From: Sulfopaludibacter sp963835555
GTDB lineage: Bacteria > Acidobacteriota > Terriglobia > Bryobacterales > Bryobacteraceae
Direction: 5' to 3'
NCBI GenBank assembly: GCA_963835555.1
Contig: CAWIGC010000020.1
Location: forward strand, 117,910 to 181,909
DNA: 64,000 bases
The position numbers and the translations under genes were made by a program. The notes under the pieces were generated by a model, which saw only the letters and a program-made list of their open reading frames with translations, was not told the DNA's origin and did no database searches. This document shows, in pieces, positions 17,514 through 25,513 of this stretch (position 1 is its first letter; each line of letters begins with the position of its first letter).

Positions 17514-18508
17514 ATGGGCAAATTCTGCATTGCTGTACTGGCATTGTTCGCCGTTTCCGCCTGGGCCCAGGACGGGTCGCGGGTTTACCATTTCGCCAAT
17601 ACCCAGTCGCCGGCCGGATTCCAGGAGGTGGTCAACGTGTTTCGCACCATCGGGGACCTTCGCACGGTTTCGGTCGATACCGCAAACGCGACCCTGACGG
17701 CGCAGGGTACCGCGGATCAGATGGCCCTGACCGACTGGCTCTTTCCCGAACTCGACCAGGCCGCGGGCGCCCCGGCTCCGGCGAACCATACCTATACGAT
17801 GACCGGCCGGGACGGCGTCGTGCGCGTCTTCCACTTCGCGCATGCCACCAAGCCGGCCCAGGTGCAGGCAGATCATCAATGTGGTGAGAACCGCGCTGGA
17901 CATCAACCGCGTGTTTCCGGTCATGGGTCCGGGCTTGCTGGTGGTGCGCGGCACGGCGGATCAAGTGTCGCTGGCGGAATGGCTGGTATCGCAATTGGAT
18001 GTGACCGGGCCCACGCCCGGCGCTCCGGAGCAAGCGCGCCAACTGCCCGGCGTGCGCGACCCGGAGATCCGCGTGGTGCACCTGGCGCATACCGATTCGC
18101 CGGCGGGACTGCAGGAATTAACCAACGTCCTGCGCACCATCACGGATATGAATCGCGTCTTTCCCGTTCAAGGCGGCGGATGTGCTGGTGTTCCGTTCGA
18201 CGGCCGACCAGGTAGGGCTGGCGGACTGGCTGTTGGGCCAATTGGATCAGCCGGCAGGGCAGCAGGGTCCGGCACCGCATCAGCAGCAACTCGCGGCCGC
18301 CTGGGCAAGATCGGACTCCGAGGCGCGCGTGTTCTACCTGACACATGCCGGAACGGGCCAAGGCCTCTTGGATATCGCCAATGCGATCCGCAAGACGGCC
18401 AGGGTACCGCGGATTTTCCCGTGCGCCCAGGCGAAGGCCGTAGCGGTCCGCGGGTCGGCCAGCCAGATGGCGCAGGCCGCCAGCCTGATCGCCGAACTCG
18501 ACAAGTAA
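17514..18508 (+). pseudogene. Secreted protein with four NolW/secretin-N-like repeats, broken by two +1 frameshifts
   Basis: The reading frame begins with an ATG at 17514 after GGGAGGAATT and a signal peptide (MGKFCIAVLALFAVSAWA). It encodes four similar modules of 60-90 residues: VYHFANTQSPAGFQEVVNV, FHFAHATKPAQVQ.IINVVRT, VHLAHTDSPAGLQELTNV and FYLTHAGTGQGLLDIANA, each followed by a ....(T/S)A(D/S)Q(M/V) and LDQ-type end. This pattern resembles the secretin N (NolW-like) repeat with its V....ANxL....G.......L..LD form. The frame moves from one to the next at about 17867 (an extra G in CAGGCAG) and again at about 18175 (an extra G in GGCGGCGG). Without the insertions it would be about 331 residues. 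Truly broken, or sequencing errors. Confidence 0.7.
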
Positions 18509-18542
18509 GCCGCTAACCATTCCGCCCGCCCGCCGTCTTATC

Positions 18543-18564
18543 CATAGCTACATAGGCATAGCTA
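18543..18564 (+). promoter_or_regulatory. Direct repeat CATAGCTA x2 upstream of padR, putative PadR operator
   Basis: CATAGCTA occurs at 18543-18550 and 18557-18564, 14 bases apart, with TAGCTA palindromic within each. It ends three bases before the PadR ATG at 18568, leaving no room for a normal ribosome site, so the transcript may be leaderless or the start may be elsewhere. PadR-type regulators often bind their own promoter. Binding is inferred. Confidence 0.45.
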
Positions 18565-18567
18565 GTT

Positions 18568-18909
18568 ATGGGAGCGAAGAAAAACGACATTCTGCAAGGC
18601 ACCCTGGCCCTGTTGATTCTGAAGAGCCTCGCTTCTCAGAAGAAGCTGCACGGGTACGCCATCACGGTCCACATCGAACGGGTTTCCGACCAGTTACTGC
18701 GGGTGGAAGAAGGCTCGCTATACCCGGCCCTGCACCGCATGGAGCAGGAGGGATGGGTGCGGGCCGAATGGGGCACCACGGAGAAGAACCGCGAGGCGCG
18801 CTTCTATTCGCTGACTCCCCTGGGCCGGAAACAACTGGCGAGGGAAGAGGACAACTGGGCGCGGCTCACCGAGGGCGTCGCGCGGGTGATCCGCTATGGC
18901 CTGGCTTGA
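18568..18909 (+). CDS. PadR family transcriptional regulator
   Basis: A 113-residue winged-helix protein. Visible motifs are KKNDILQGTLALLILKSL, LHGYAITVHIERVS, LRVEEGSLYPALHRMEQEGWV and REARFYSLTPLGRKQL, all standard for the acidobacterial PadR subgroup that accompanies ADOP permeases. The gene end overlaps the ADOP start by 14 bases (ATG at 18896, stop at 18907-18909), so the two are translationally coupled. It probably represses the permease operon; the ligand is unknown. Confidence 0.93.
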   Translation: MGAKKNDILQGTLALLILKSLASQKKLHGYAITVHIERVSDQLLRVEEGSLYPALHRMEQEGWVRAEWGTTEKNREARFYSLTPLGRKQLAREEDNWARLTEGVARVIRYGLA

Positions 18910-21493
18910 GCGCTGTTGGAACGTGCTGCGGCCCCGCCGCCTGCAGAGCGACCTGGAGCGCGAGCTTCGCTTCCACATGCGCGAGCGTGCGGAAGACCTG
19001 GCGGCGGATGGCATGAACGACGCCGAGGCCGCGGCTCGCGCGCGCCGGCAATTCGGCAACTACACCTGGCAAATGGAAAGGACTCGCGATATGGACATCA
19101 ACGGATGGCTGGAAGCGATGGTGCGCAATTTGCGGCTGGCGGCCCGCGGTCTGCGCAAGACTCCGGCCTTCACGGCGACGGTGGTGGCGACCCTGGCGCT
19201 GGGCATCGGCGCCAATAGCGCGGTCTTTTCCGCCATCGATGCGGTGCTGCTGAAGCCCCTTCCATTCCCCAACGGCGATCAGTTGATGAAGCTGACGCAG
19301 ATCGATCCGCACGCCTCGACCAGCTTCGTGGCGCCAGCCCGGCTGGAGGATTGGAACCGCCTGACGGATGCGTTTCAGGGCATCACGGGCACGTATCAGC
19401 AGGATGAATCGGAACTATCGGGCGAACTGCCGGAGAAGCTGAATCGCGCCCTGGTGGCGCCGCGCTTCCTGCGGGTGTTGGGCGTTGCGCCGGAGTTGGG
19501 GCGCGACTTCACGCCGCAGGAGGAGAAGTTCGGCGGGCCCGATGCCGTACTGATCAGCGACCGGCTATGGCGGCGGCGCTTCGGCGCGAGCCCCGACGCG
19601 ATCGGCAAATCTTTGAGGCTGGGCAGAACATCGGTTCCGATTATCGGGGTGATGCCGGCATCCTTTCATTATCCGGACCGCGATGTGGATCTGTGGAGCG
19701 TGAGCGCGCCGGATGCCCCGTACGCGCAGGACCGCACCTCCACGTGGTTCAGCGTGGTCGGACGCCTGAAGCCCGGCGTGACCGTGGCGCAGGGGCGCGC
19801 CAACCTGGCCACCGTGCAGGCCAACCTGGGGCGCCAGTTTCCAAAGAGCGACGCTAAGCTGCTGACCGCGGTCGAGCCGCTTAAAGAGGTCACGGTAGGC
19901 GGGGTGCGCAAGAGCCTGATCATTCTGTTCGCGTCGGTCACGCTGCTGCTGCTGATCGCCTGCATCAATATTGCAGCGCTGCTGCTCTCCCGGGCGGCGG
20001 CGCGCCGTCACGAGATCGCGGTGCGCTTCTCGCTGGGAGCTTCGCGCGCTTCCGTAGTGGGGCAACTGTTGAGCGAGGTGCTGCTGCTGGCGCTGGGCGG
20101 GGCCGCCCTGGGACTGCTGGTAGCGTCGGGCGCATCGGCCGTATTCCGTTCGCTGGCCAAAGATCTGCCGCGCATCGAAGAGATGGGCCTGGACTGGCGC
20201 ATTGTGCTGTACTCGCTGGCCTGCGCGGTGGCGGTGACGCTGCTGTGCGGGCTGTTTCCGGCGCTGCGCGGCGCGCGGCAGGACCTGGCCGGGTCTCTGG
20301 CACAGGCCGGCCGTTCGCAGGTGGGCGGGCGCAATCGCGTGCAATTCCTGCTGGTGGGCGCGCAGGTGGCGCTGGCGGTGACGCTGCTCGCTGGCGCGGG
20401 CCTGTTGTTGCGCAGCTTTCAGGAATTGAGCCGGGTCTCGCCGGGGTTCCATCCCGAGCGCGTACTTTCTTTCCACGTGAGCATGAGTTGGGGCGAGACC
20501 GCCGACCAGAAGGCGGCCAAACAGCGGGCCAAGACGACGCTGGAAGCGTTGCGCGCGGTGCCGGGCGTAGAGAGCGCGGCCGTAGCCATGGCGCTGCCGG
20601 GGGTGCCTTCGGAATACCAGGTGGAACTGAAAAGCTCCGACGGGCGCGCGGAGAGCGAGCCCAGGATGATCGCCCAGGGCCGCGTGGTTTCGCCGGAATA
20701 TTTCGCCACCATGGGAATTCCGCTGCTGGCGGGCGCGATGTGCCGCGATGAAGGCACTGCACAAATGATGGTCAATCGCAGTTTCGCCGATGCGTTCATG
20801 CCGGGCGCTTCGGCGGTAGGGCGCCACCTGACGCAGCCCTTCGATGCCTATCTGAAGCCTGCGCTGGTGAGCGGCATTGTGGGCGACGCGCGCGAAATGG
20901 GCATGGACCAGGCGCCGGGTCCGGTGGTGTACTGGTGCTGGCCGACCGCGCAGCCGGGGCAGTTCTTCCTGGTGCGGACGCATGGCGATCCGCGCCTGAT
21001 GGCGGCGACCATCCGCCGCAAGATGCACGAGATTGCGCCGGCGCGGTCGGTATACGACTTGACTCCGCTGAACGAGCACATCTCCGATGCGTATGCCGAG
21101 AATCGCCTGCGTACCATCCTGCTGGTGTTCTTCGCGGCGACGGCGGTGTTGCTGGCCTGCGTGGGGCTGTACGGCACCCTGAGCTACATGGTGAATGTGC
21201 GGCAGCGCGAAGTGGGGCTGCGGCTGGCGCTGGGCGCGGTGCGCGGGCAGATTGTACGGCAGTTCCTGGCGCAAGGGCTGATGGTTTCGCTGGCCGGGTG
21301 CGCGGCCGGCCTGACTTTATCGGCGGCTTCCGGCAGGCTTCTGGCGGGCATGTTGTACGGCGTTTCGGCGACGGACGGGATCACCCTGGCCGGAGTGGTG
21401 GCGACGATCACCGCCGTCTCGGCGATAGCTTCGCTCGTGCCGGCGGTGCGGGCCGCGCGTCTGGAACCCATGCAGGTGCTGCGGGACGAGTAG
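18896..21493 (+). CDS. ADOP/MacB-type ABC permease 2, PadR-linked
   Basis: An 865-residue protein with the full ADOP layout. The N-terminal region (RPRRLQSDLERELRFHMRERAEDL, GMNDAEAAARARRQFGN) is the acidobacterial permabut-type domain. A membrane segment and a MacB-PCD periplasmic region follow, then the first FtsX core (LLIACINIAALLLSRAAARRHEIAVRFSLGASR) and the second (LLACVGLYGTLSYMVNVRQREVGLRLALGAVRGQIV). No ATPase is adjacent. Its PadR partner overlaps it upstream, implying ligand-controlled expression. It is longer than the other ADOP in this window, which lacks the N-terminal domain. Transport role unproven. Confidence 0.92.
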   Translation: MAWLERCWNVLRPRRLQSDLERELRFHMRERAEDLAADGMNDAEAAARARRQFGNYTWQMERTRDMDINGWLEAMVRNLRLAARGLRKTPAFTATVVATLALGIGANSAVFSAIDAVLLKPLPFPNGDQLMKLTQIDPHASTSFVAPARLEDWNRLTDAFQGITGTYQQDESELSGELPEKLNRALVAPRFLRVLGVAPELGRDFTPQEEKFGGPDAVLISDRLWRRRFGASPDAIGKSLRLGRTSVPIIGVMPASFHYPDRDVDLWSVSAPDAPYAQDRTSTWFSVVGRLKPGVTVAQGRANLATVQANLGRQFPKSDAKLLTAVEPLKEVTVGGVRKSLIILFASVTLLLLIACINIAALLLSRAAARRHEIAVRFSLGASRASVVGQLLSEVLLLALGGAALGLLVASGASAVFRSLAKDLPRIEEMGLDWRIVLYSLACAVAVTLLCGLFPALRGARQDLAGSLAQAGRSQVGGRNRVQFLLVGAQVALAVTLLAGAGLLLRSFQELSRVSPGFHPERVLSFHVSMSWGETADQKAAKQRAKTTLEALRAVPGVESAAVAMALPGVPSEYQVELKSSDGRAESEPRMIAQGRVVSPEYFATMGIPLLAGAMCRDEGTAQMMVNRSFADAFMPGASAVGRHLTQPFDAYLKPALVSGIVGDAREMGMDQAPGPVVYWCWPTAQPGQFFLVRTHGDPRLMAATIRRKMHEIAPARSVYDLTPLNEHISDAYAENRLRTILLVFFAATAVLLACVGLYGTLSYMVNVRQREVGLRLALGAVRGQIVRQFLAQGLMVSLAGCAAGLTLSAASGRLLAGMLYGVSATDGITLAGVVATITAVSAIASLVPAVRAARLEPMQVLRDE

Positions 21494-21537
21494 TCCGCCC
21501 CCACTAGCGGCGAATCGAGGCGGAGGTATACCGTTAG

Positions 21538-22107
21538 ATGGGGTTGGGTTTTGCGATGACCACGTGCACGGCGTTCGAAGGTTCGCGCAGGATCGCGTCG
21601 GGGGACGTGAGCCAGGTGGCTTTGAAGGTGAAAGAGGCGGTGGACCGGGGCGGGCAGGACGCCGTGCTCGTTTTTGATGACGATACCAGCCAACTGGTGG
21701 AACTGGATTTGCGGGGAACGGCCGAGGACGTGATGGCCCGTCTGCGTCCGGCGGAAGACGCGGGGCGTCGGCCGGGCCGGCCCAGACTGGGCGTAGTAGC
21801 ACGCGAGGTGACACTGCTGCCGCGGCATTGGGAATGGCTGGCCAGCCAGCCGGGCGGGGCTTCGGTGGCGCTGCGTAAACTGGTGGAGCAGGCGAGCCGC
21901 ACCAATCAATCCGCGGATCGCATTCGCACGGCGCGTGAATCGGCCTACCGGTTCCTGTCCGCGATGGCAGGCAATGAGTCCGGGTTCGAAGAGGCGACGC
22001 GCGCGCTGTTCGCCGGCAAGCGCGAAGGCTTCGAGCGGGAGACGGCCGGCTGGCCGCCGGATGTCCGCGATCATGCGCGCAAGCTGGCGGCGACTTCGTT
22101 CGCGTAG
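21538..22107 (+). CDS. DUF2239 family protein
   Basis: A 189-residue protein with the DUF2239 pattern: TTCTAFEGSRRIASGDVSQVALKVKEA at the N-terminus, VLVFDDDTSQLVELDLRG, then RPRLGVVAREVTLLPRHWEWL and LRKLVEQASR. Function is unknown. The ATG at 21538 follows GGAGG with about eleven bases; the ATG at 21556 gives the N-terminus more like other members. It follows the ADOP gene by 45 bases but its content does not suggest a shared role. The neighbouring amidase is convergent. Confidence 0.8.
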   Translation: MGLGFAMTTCTAFEGSRRIASGDVSQVALKVKEAVDRGGQDAVLVFDDDTSQLVELDLRGTAEDVMARLRPAEDAGRRPGRPRLGVVAREVTLLPRHWEWLASQPGGASVALRKLVEQASRTNQSADRIRTARESAYRFLSAMAGNESGFEEATRALFAGKREGFERETAGWPPDVRDHARKLAATSFA

Positions 22108-22132
22108 TGGACTCTCGCCGGGAAAGCCTTCG

Positions 22133-23863
22133 TCAGGCCAGCGCCGGGTGCTTCAGGTGGAAGCCCGAGGCATCCTGGTACGCCTTGCCGAAGGCCAGCA
22201 ACTCGGCCTCGGCGAAGGGGCGCGCATAGAACGTAATGCAGGTGGGAGTGCCGGCTTCGGTGAATCCGTTGACCACATTCAGCGCGGGATAACAGGCCAG
22301 GTTCGCCATGCTGAAGTGACGGCCCACCACGCCGCGGTTGCCGCCCCCAGCACGCCCGCGCCCGCCGCCTCCCCCGCCCTGATTGGCCGGCGCCAGGTAC
22401 ACATCCACATCCGCCGTCGCTTCCGCCAGCTTCGCCATCATCATGCTACGCGCCCGCTGCCCCTGCAGATACTCCACCGCCGGAATCACGCGGCTGGAAC
22501 GGAAACTATTGGCGCGGCCGGGATTGGTCATCTCTTTGTCGCGCCCCGACCGGATCAGGTCGTCGAAGAACACTCCCGACTCGACGCCGATGCTGGAAAC
22601 GTCGATGCTCCACTCCGGCACCTTCACCGGCGTCAGTTTCAGCCCCAGCGCTTTCACCTGCTCCAGGGTCTGCTCGTCGGCCTTCTTCGCTACGGAGTCG
22701 CGCGTTTCATCGAACGCCCCGTCCAGGTACCCCACGCGGAGCTTGCGAATGTCCAGATGCGCGTTCCAGTTGAAGGGAATATCGGAGACGCTCAGATCGC
22801 GATTGTCCGGGCGCGCGATGGCGCTCATCACCACGGCGCAATCTTCCGCGTAGCGGCACAGCGGACCCATGCGATCCTGCGTCCAGGAGAGCGCCATCAC
22901 GCCGTAGCGGCTGATGCGGCCGAAGGTGGGGCGCAGGCCGGTAACGCCGCAGCGCGCCGAAGGGCTCAGGATGGAACCGCTGGTTTCGCTGCCGATTCCG
23001 AACGCCACCAGTCCGCCCGCCGTGGCGGAAGCGGGACCGGCCGACGACCCGCTGGAACCCTGTTCGGTATTCCACGGATTCTTCGTCTGGCCGCCGAACC
23101 ACTGGTCGCCCTGCGCCAGTTCGCCCGTGGTCAGCTTCGCCAGCAGCACCGCCCCGGCATCGCGCAGCATCTCCACCAGGCTGGCCTCTTCCTCCAGCAC
23201 CTGGTCTTTGTAGGCGCCTGAGCCCCAGGTGGTCTTGTAGCCCTTCACCGTGATGATGTCCTTGGCGCCCCAGGGAATGCCGTGCAGCGGCCCTTTGTAC
23301 TTGCCGGCGGCGATCTCGGCATCGGCCTGCCGGGCCTGCGCCAGCGCCACATCGTCCAGGAAGGTGACCACGCAGTTGAGCTTCTGGTTGTACTTGTGCA
23401 GGCGGGCCAGGTACATCTTCGTCAGCTCGGTGGACGTCACCTGGCGCGTCTTCAGTAGCTGCGCCAGTTGAATCACCGGCCAGAATGCCGCGTCTTCCAG
23501 GTTGGCCGGACGCTTCACCGCCGGGATGCTGAAGCGCAAAGGCTCGCGCGTGCGATTCACTTTCATGCCCGGCGTGAGGGCGCTGAAATAGAACGGCGGC
23601 GTCACGTTATTGGGGATGTGCAGATTGCGGATCTCGTCGTAACGCGTCAGGCTGCCGTTGACGGATTGCAGCATGGACTTCTCATCCGCCTCGCTGAACG
23701 AGAGCCCGGCCAGGGCCAGCGCGCTTTTCAACATTTCCGGCGTGACCTGCTGCGCCCCTTCCTGCTGCATCTGCGCCCATAGGACGCCGGGAAGTAGCGT
23801 CCCGGCCAGTCCCATACCGGAACAGCAGCCCAGAAATCGTCTGCGCGTTTCGTCGAGTGCCAT
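22133..23863 (-). CDS. Secreted amidase (amidase signature family)
   Basis: A 576-residue enzyme. The twin-arginine-like N-terminus (ETRRRFLGCCSGMGLAGTLLPG) would export it. The amidase triad is visible: Lys201 in HGIPWGAKDII, the cis-serine near residue 273 in GSSGSSAGPASA, and the nucleophile near Ser297 in GIGSETSGSILSP. Family members hydrolyse amide bonds in glutamine, aryl or short peptide substrates, and the specificity cannot be told. It is separated from a methyltransferase on the same strand by about ten bases, so the two might be co-transcribed. Confidence 0.88.
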   Translation of the reverse strand: MALDETRRRFLGCCSGMGLAGTLLPGVLWAQMQQEGAQQVTPEMLKSALALAGLSFSEADEKSMLQSVNGSLTRYDEIRNLHIPNNVTPPFYFSALTPGMKVNRTREPLRFSIPAVKRPANLEDAAFWPVIQLAQLLKTRQVTSTELTKMYLARLHKYNQKLNCVVTFLDDVALAQARQADAEIAAGKYKGPLHGIPWGAKDIITVKGYKTTWGSGAYKDQVLEEEASLVEMLRDAGAVLLAKLTTGELAQGDQWFGGQTKNPWNTEQGSSGSSAGPASATAGGLVAFGIGSETSGSILSPSARCGVTGLRPTFGRISRYGVMALSWTQDRMGPLCRYAEDCAVVMSAIARPDNRDLSVSDIPFNWNAHLDIRKLRVGYLDGAFDETRDSVAKKADEQTLEQVKALGLKLTPVKVPEWSIDVSSIGVESGVFFDDLIRSGRDKEMTNPGRANSFRSSRVIPAVEYLQGQRARSMMMAKLAEATADVDVYLAPANQGGGGGGRGRAGGGNRGVVGRHFSMANLACYPALNVVNGFTEAGTPTCITFYARPFAEAELLAFGKAYQDASGFHLKHPALA

Positions 23864-23872
23864 CCAAAGATT

Positions 23873-24797
23873 CTATCCCAAGCGGCGTGGCGGGCCTCCT
23901 CCTCCCGCGTAGAGAAAGCTGGGAAACCGGTCGATGGCGGCGCCGCTGCGTTTCCGCGCCAGGCAGTACATCTGCTCTCCGCGGAACGCCGTGTCAAAAC
24001 CATTTGCTCTGAGAATGTCGAGGACCCAAGTGGCGTGGTGGGCCTCCGGAAGCCGTTCCGTAAAGAGACACGTAACTTCGAAGCCGGCCGCACGAAGCGC
24101 CGCATCGAGTTCGTGAGGCGTATACTCACGCACGTGCGGGGTATCTGTATTACCGGCGGCCGGATATCTCGAGAACACCTGCGGGTTGCACTTTCCTTCC
24201 AGGGCAGCCCACACGCTGGTTAGACTCGCGACATTGGGTGTTGTAATCAGGAGCAGGCCATTCCCGGCGAGCACCCGCCACGATTCCACGAGCATGTGCA
24301 TGGGATCGTGGATGAGGTGCTCGATGAGTTCGCAGCAAAGGATCAGGTCAAACGAAGAGTCCGCGTAAGGAAAGGGGTGGGACTCCGCGTCGAAGAGGTC
24401 AACCTCCGCGGTATACGGCCCCCCCCGGGGTGGAGAGAGTCTTTGTGTCGCGTCCGGGCGATGGCGAATAATAGGCCGCGTTGACCGTACCGTAGCCCAA
24501 CACGCGCTGCAAAGTGGCCGCCATCTGCAGATAGGACCCGAGTTCGAGGGCGCGCGAGCTCGCCTGACCCGGCGGCACGAGCGATACCGTCCGGACCAGC
24601 CGCTGCCCGTGCTCCTGGAAATATGCCGCGGCGGCCGGATTGGGCATTACAGTCGATTTGAGGAACTCTTCGATTTGCCGCTCGCGGCCATTGGTATCGG
24701 GTGGCAACTCCGCCATCTGCCGCGCCTCACCGGAACCGAGGGACACATCCAACCGCCGCAAGATTTTCCGGATAGCCCGCAGTCCCAGGTTGCGCAC
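23873..24797 (-). pseudogene. Class I SAM-dependent methyltransferase, frameshifted at a C8 tract
   Basis: From a GTG at 24797 the first part reads MRNLGLRAIRKILRRLDVSLG, then SRALELGSYLQMAATL (an E-x-G-type motif I). The tract of eight C at 24419-24426 causes a +1 shift; in the next frame it continues TPGGPYTAEVDLFDAESHPFPY, SSFDLILCCELIEHL, then GLLLITTPN, VREYTPHELDAALRAAGF. Rejoined, it is about 307 residues with a methyltransferase-11-type ending. The homopolymer makes either a sequencing error or a slippage-prone site likely. Its start lies about 30 bases from the left hairpin of the IS200-type element, so its own promoter may have been lost. Acceptor unknown. Confidence 0.7.
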
Positions 24798-24826
24798 ACG
24801 TCCAGTCTAGCCCAGTAAGGGAGGCC

Positions 24827-24843
24827 CCCCGGCTCTGCCGGGG
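24827..24843. repeat. Left-end hairpin of the IS200-type element
   Basis: Seven-base arms CCCCGGC (24827-24833) and GCCGGGG (24837-24843) with TCT loop; same sequence as the right-end hairpin at 25449-25467. Confidence 0.8.
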
Positions 24844-24931
24844 AGGCAGCAGAAGTCTGACAGATACGGGAGTCCATCGCGCAAACTCCTAAACGTGAGC
24901 CGCCAAGCACACGAAAAGGAGAATTGACGCG

Positions 24932-25363
24932 ATGGACGATTACGAAAGTCTAAGCCATACAGCATGGGACTGCAAATATCACATCGTATTTATCCCGAAG
25001 TGCCGGCGAAAGACGCTGTACGAGCGACTGAGGCCGCACTTGGGTGAGGTTTTTAAGCGACTGGCGATGCAGAAGGAGAGCCGAATCGAGGAAGGCCATC
25101 TGATGAGCGATCACGTGCACATGATGATCGCCATTCCGCCGAAGTACGCGGTGTCACAGGTGGTGGGATTTATCAAGGGGAAGAGCGCGATCCACTTGGC
25201 ACGAGTTTACGGCGAGAGGAAGCGCAACTTTGTGGGTCAGCACTTTTGGGCGCGCGGATACTTCGTGTCCACAGTGGGACGAGACGAAGCGGTGATTCGG
25301 GCGTACATCCGAAAGCAGGAGCAAGAAGACGAGCGACTGGATCAATTGAAAATGGAATACTGA
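24932..25363 (+). CDS. tnpA: IS200/IS605 family transposase (TnpA, Y1 HUH)
   Basis: A 143-residue protein of the usual TnpA length. The metal motif HVH is at residues 61-63 (SDHVHMMIAIPP) and the likely nucleophile is Tyr125 (AYIRKQE). FIKGKSAIHLARVYGERKR and GQHFWARGYFVSTVG are also diagnostic. The enzyme cuts and joins single-stranded DNA at the element ends. The ATG at 24932 has AAGGAG upstream. No accessory TnpB is present. Three hairpins follow the stop, which is unusual, and similar enzymes (RAYT) are linked to REP palindromes. Confidence 0.93.
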   Translation: MDDYESLSHTAWDCKYHIVFIPKCRRKTLYERLRPHLGEVFKRLAMQKESRIEEGHLMSDHVHMMIAIPPKYAVSQVVGFIKGKSAIHLARVYGERKRNFVGQHFWARGYFVSTVGRDEAVIRAYIRKQEQEDERLDQLKMEY

Positions 25364-25365
25364 AG

Positions 25366-25435
25366 GGCCACCGTCGTGGTGGCCGAAAGGAAACGGGGCC
25401 GCGTTAGCGACCCCGCATAGCCGCTTTGAGCGGCT
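25366..25435. repeat. Three successive hairpins downstream of the transposase
   Basis: GGCCACC/GGTGGCC (25366-25372, 25378-25384), CGGGG/CCCCG (25394-25398, 25411-25415, with inner CGC/GCG) and AGCCGCT-TTG-AGCGGCT (25419-25435). Together with the terminal hairpin at 25449-25467 they make four within about 100 bases. They lie between transposase stop and right end. Confidence 0.75.
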
Positions 25436-25448
25436 CACACTAATAATG

Positions 25449-25467
25449 CCCCCGGCTCTGCCGGGGG
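25449..25467. repeat. Right-end hairpin of the IS200-type element
   Basis: Eight-base arms CCCCCGGC (25449-25456) and GCCGGGGG (25460-25467) with TCT loop, matching the left-end hairpin. Confidence 0.8.
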
Positions 25468-25513
25468 ATATTTTACCGCCCGGACCTGCCGTCGATTGCG
25501 CGATAATTCCGTC

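Larger units (their letters stand above)
24824..25470 (+). mobile_element. IS200/IS605-type insertion element with terminal and internal hairpins
   Basis: The element holds one transposase gene between two near-identical hairpins: CCCCGGC-TCT-GCCGGGG at 24827-24843 and CCCCCGGC-TCT-GCCGGGGG at 25449-25467. Single-strand transposases of the Y1 HUH family recognise such subterminal hairpins. The left hairpin sits about 27 bases beyond the start of the methyltransferase gene on the opposite side. Exact cleavage ends cannot be fixed without an empty site. Confidence 0.75.

Noticed and set aside
19565..21274. A 569-residue open frame on the minus strand
   Set aside because: Antisense to ADOP permease 2; His/Gln/Arg-rich composition typical of a shadow frame in high-GC DNA.
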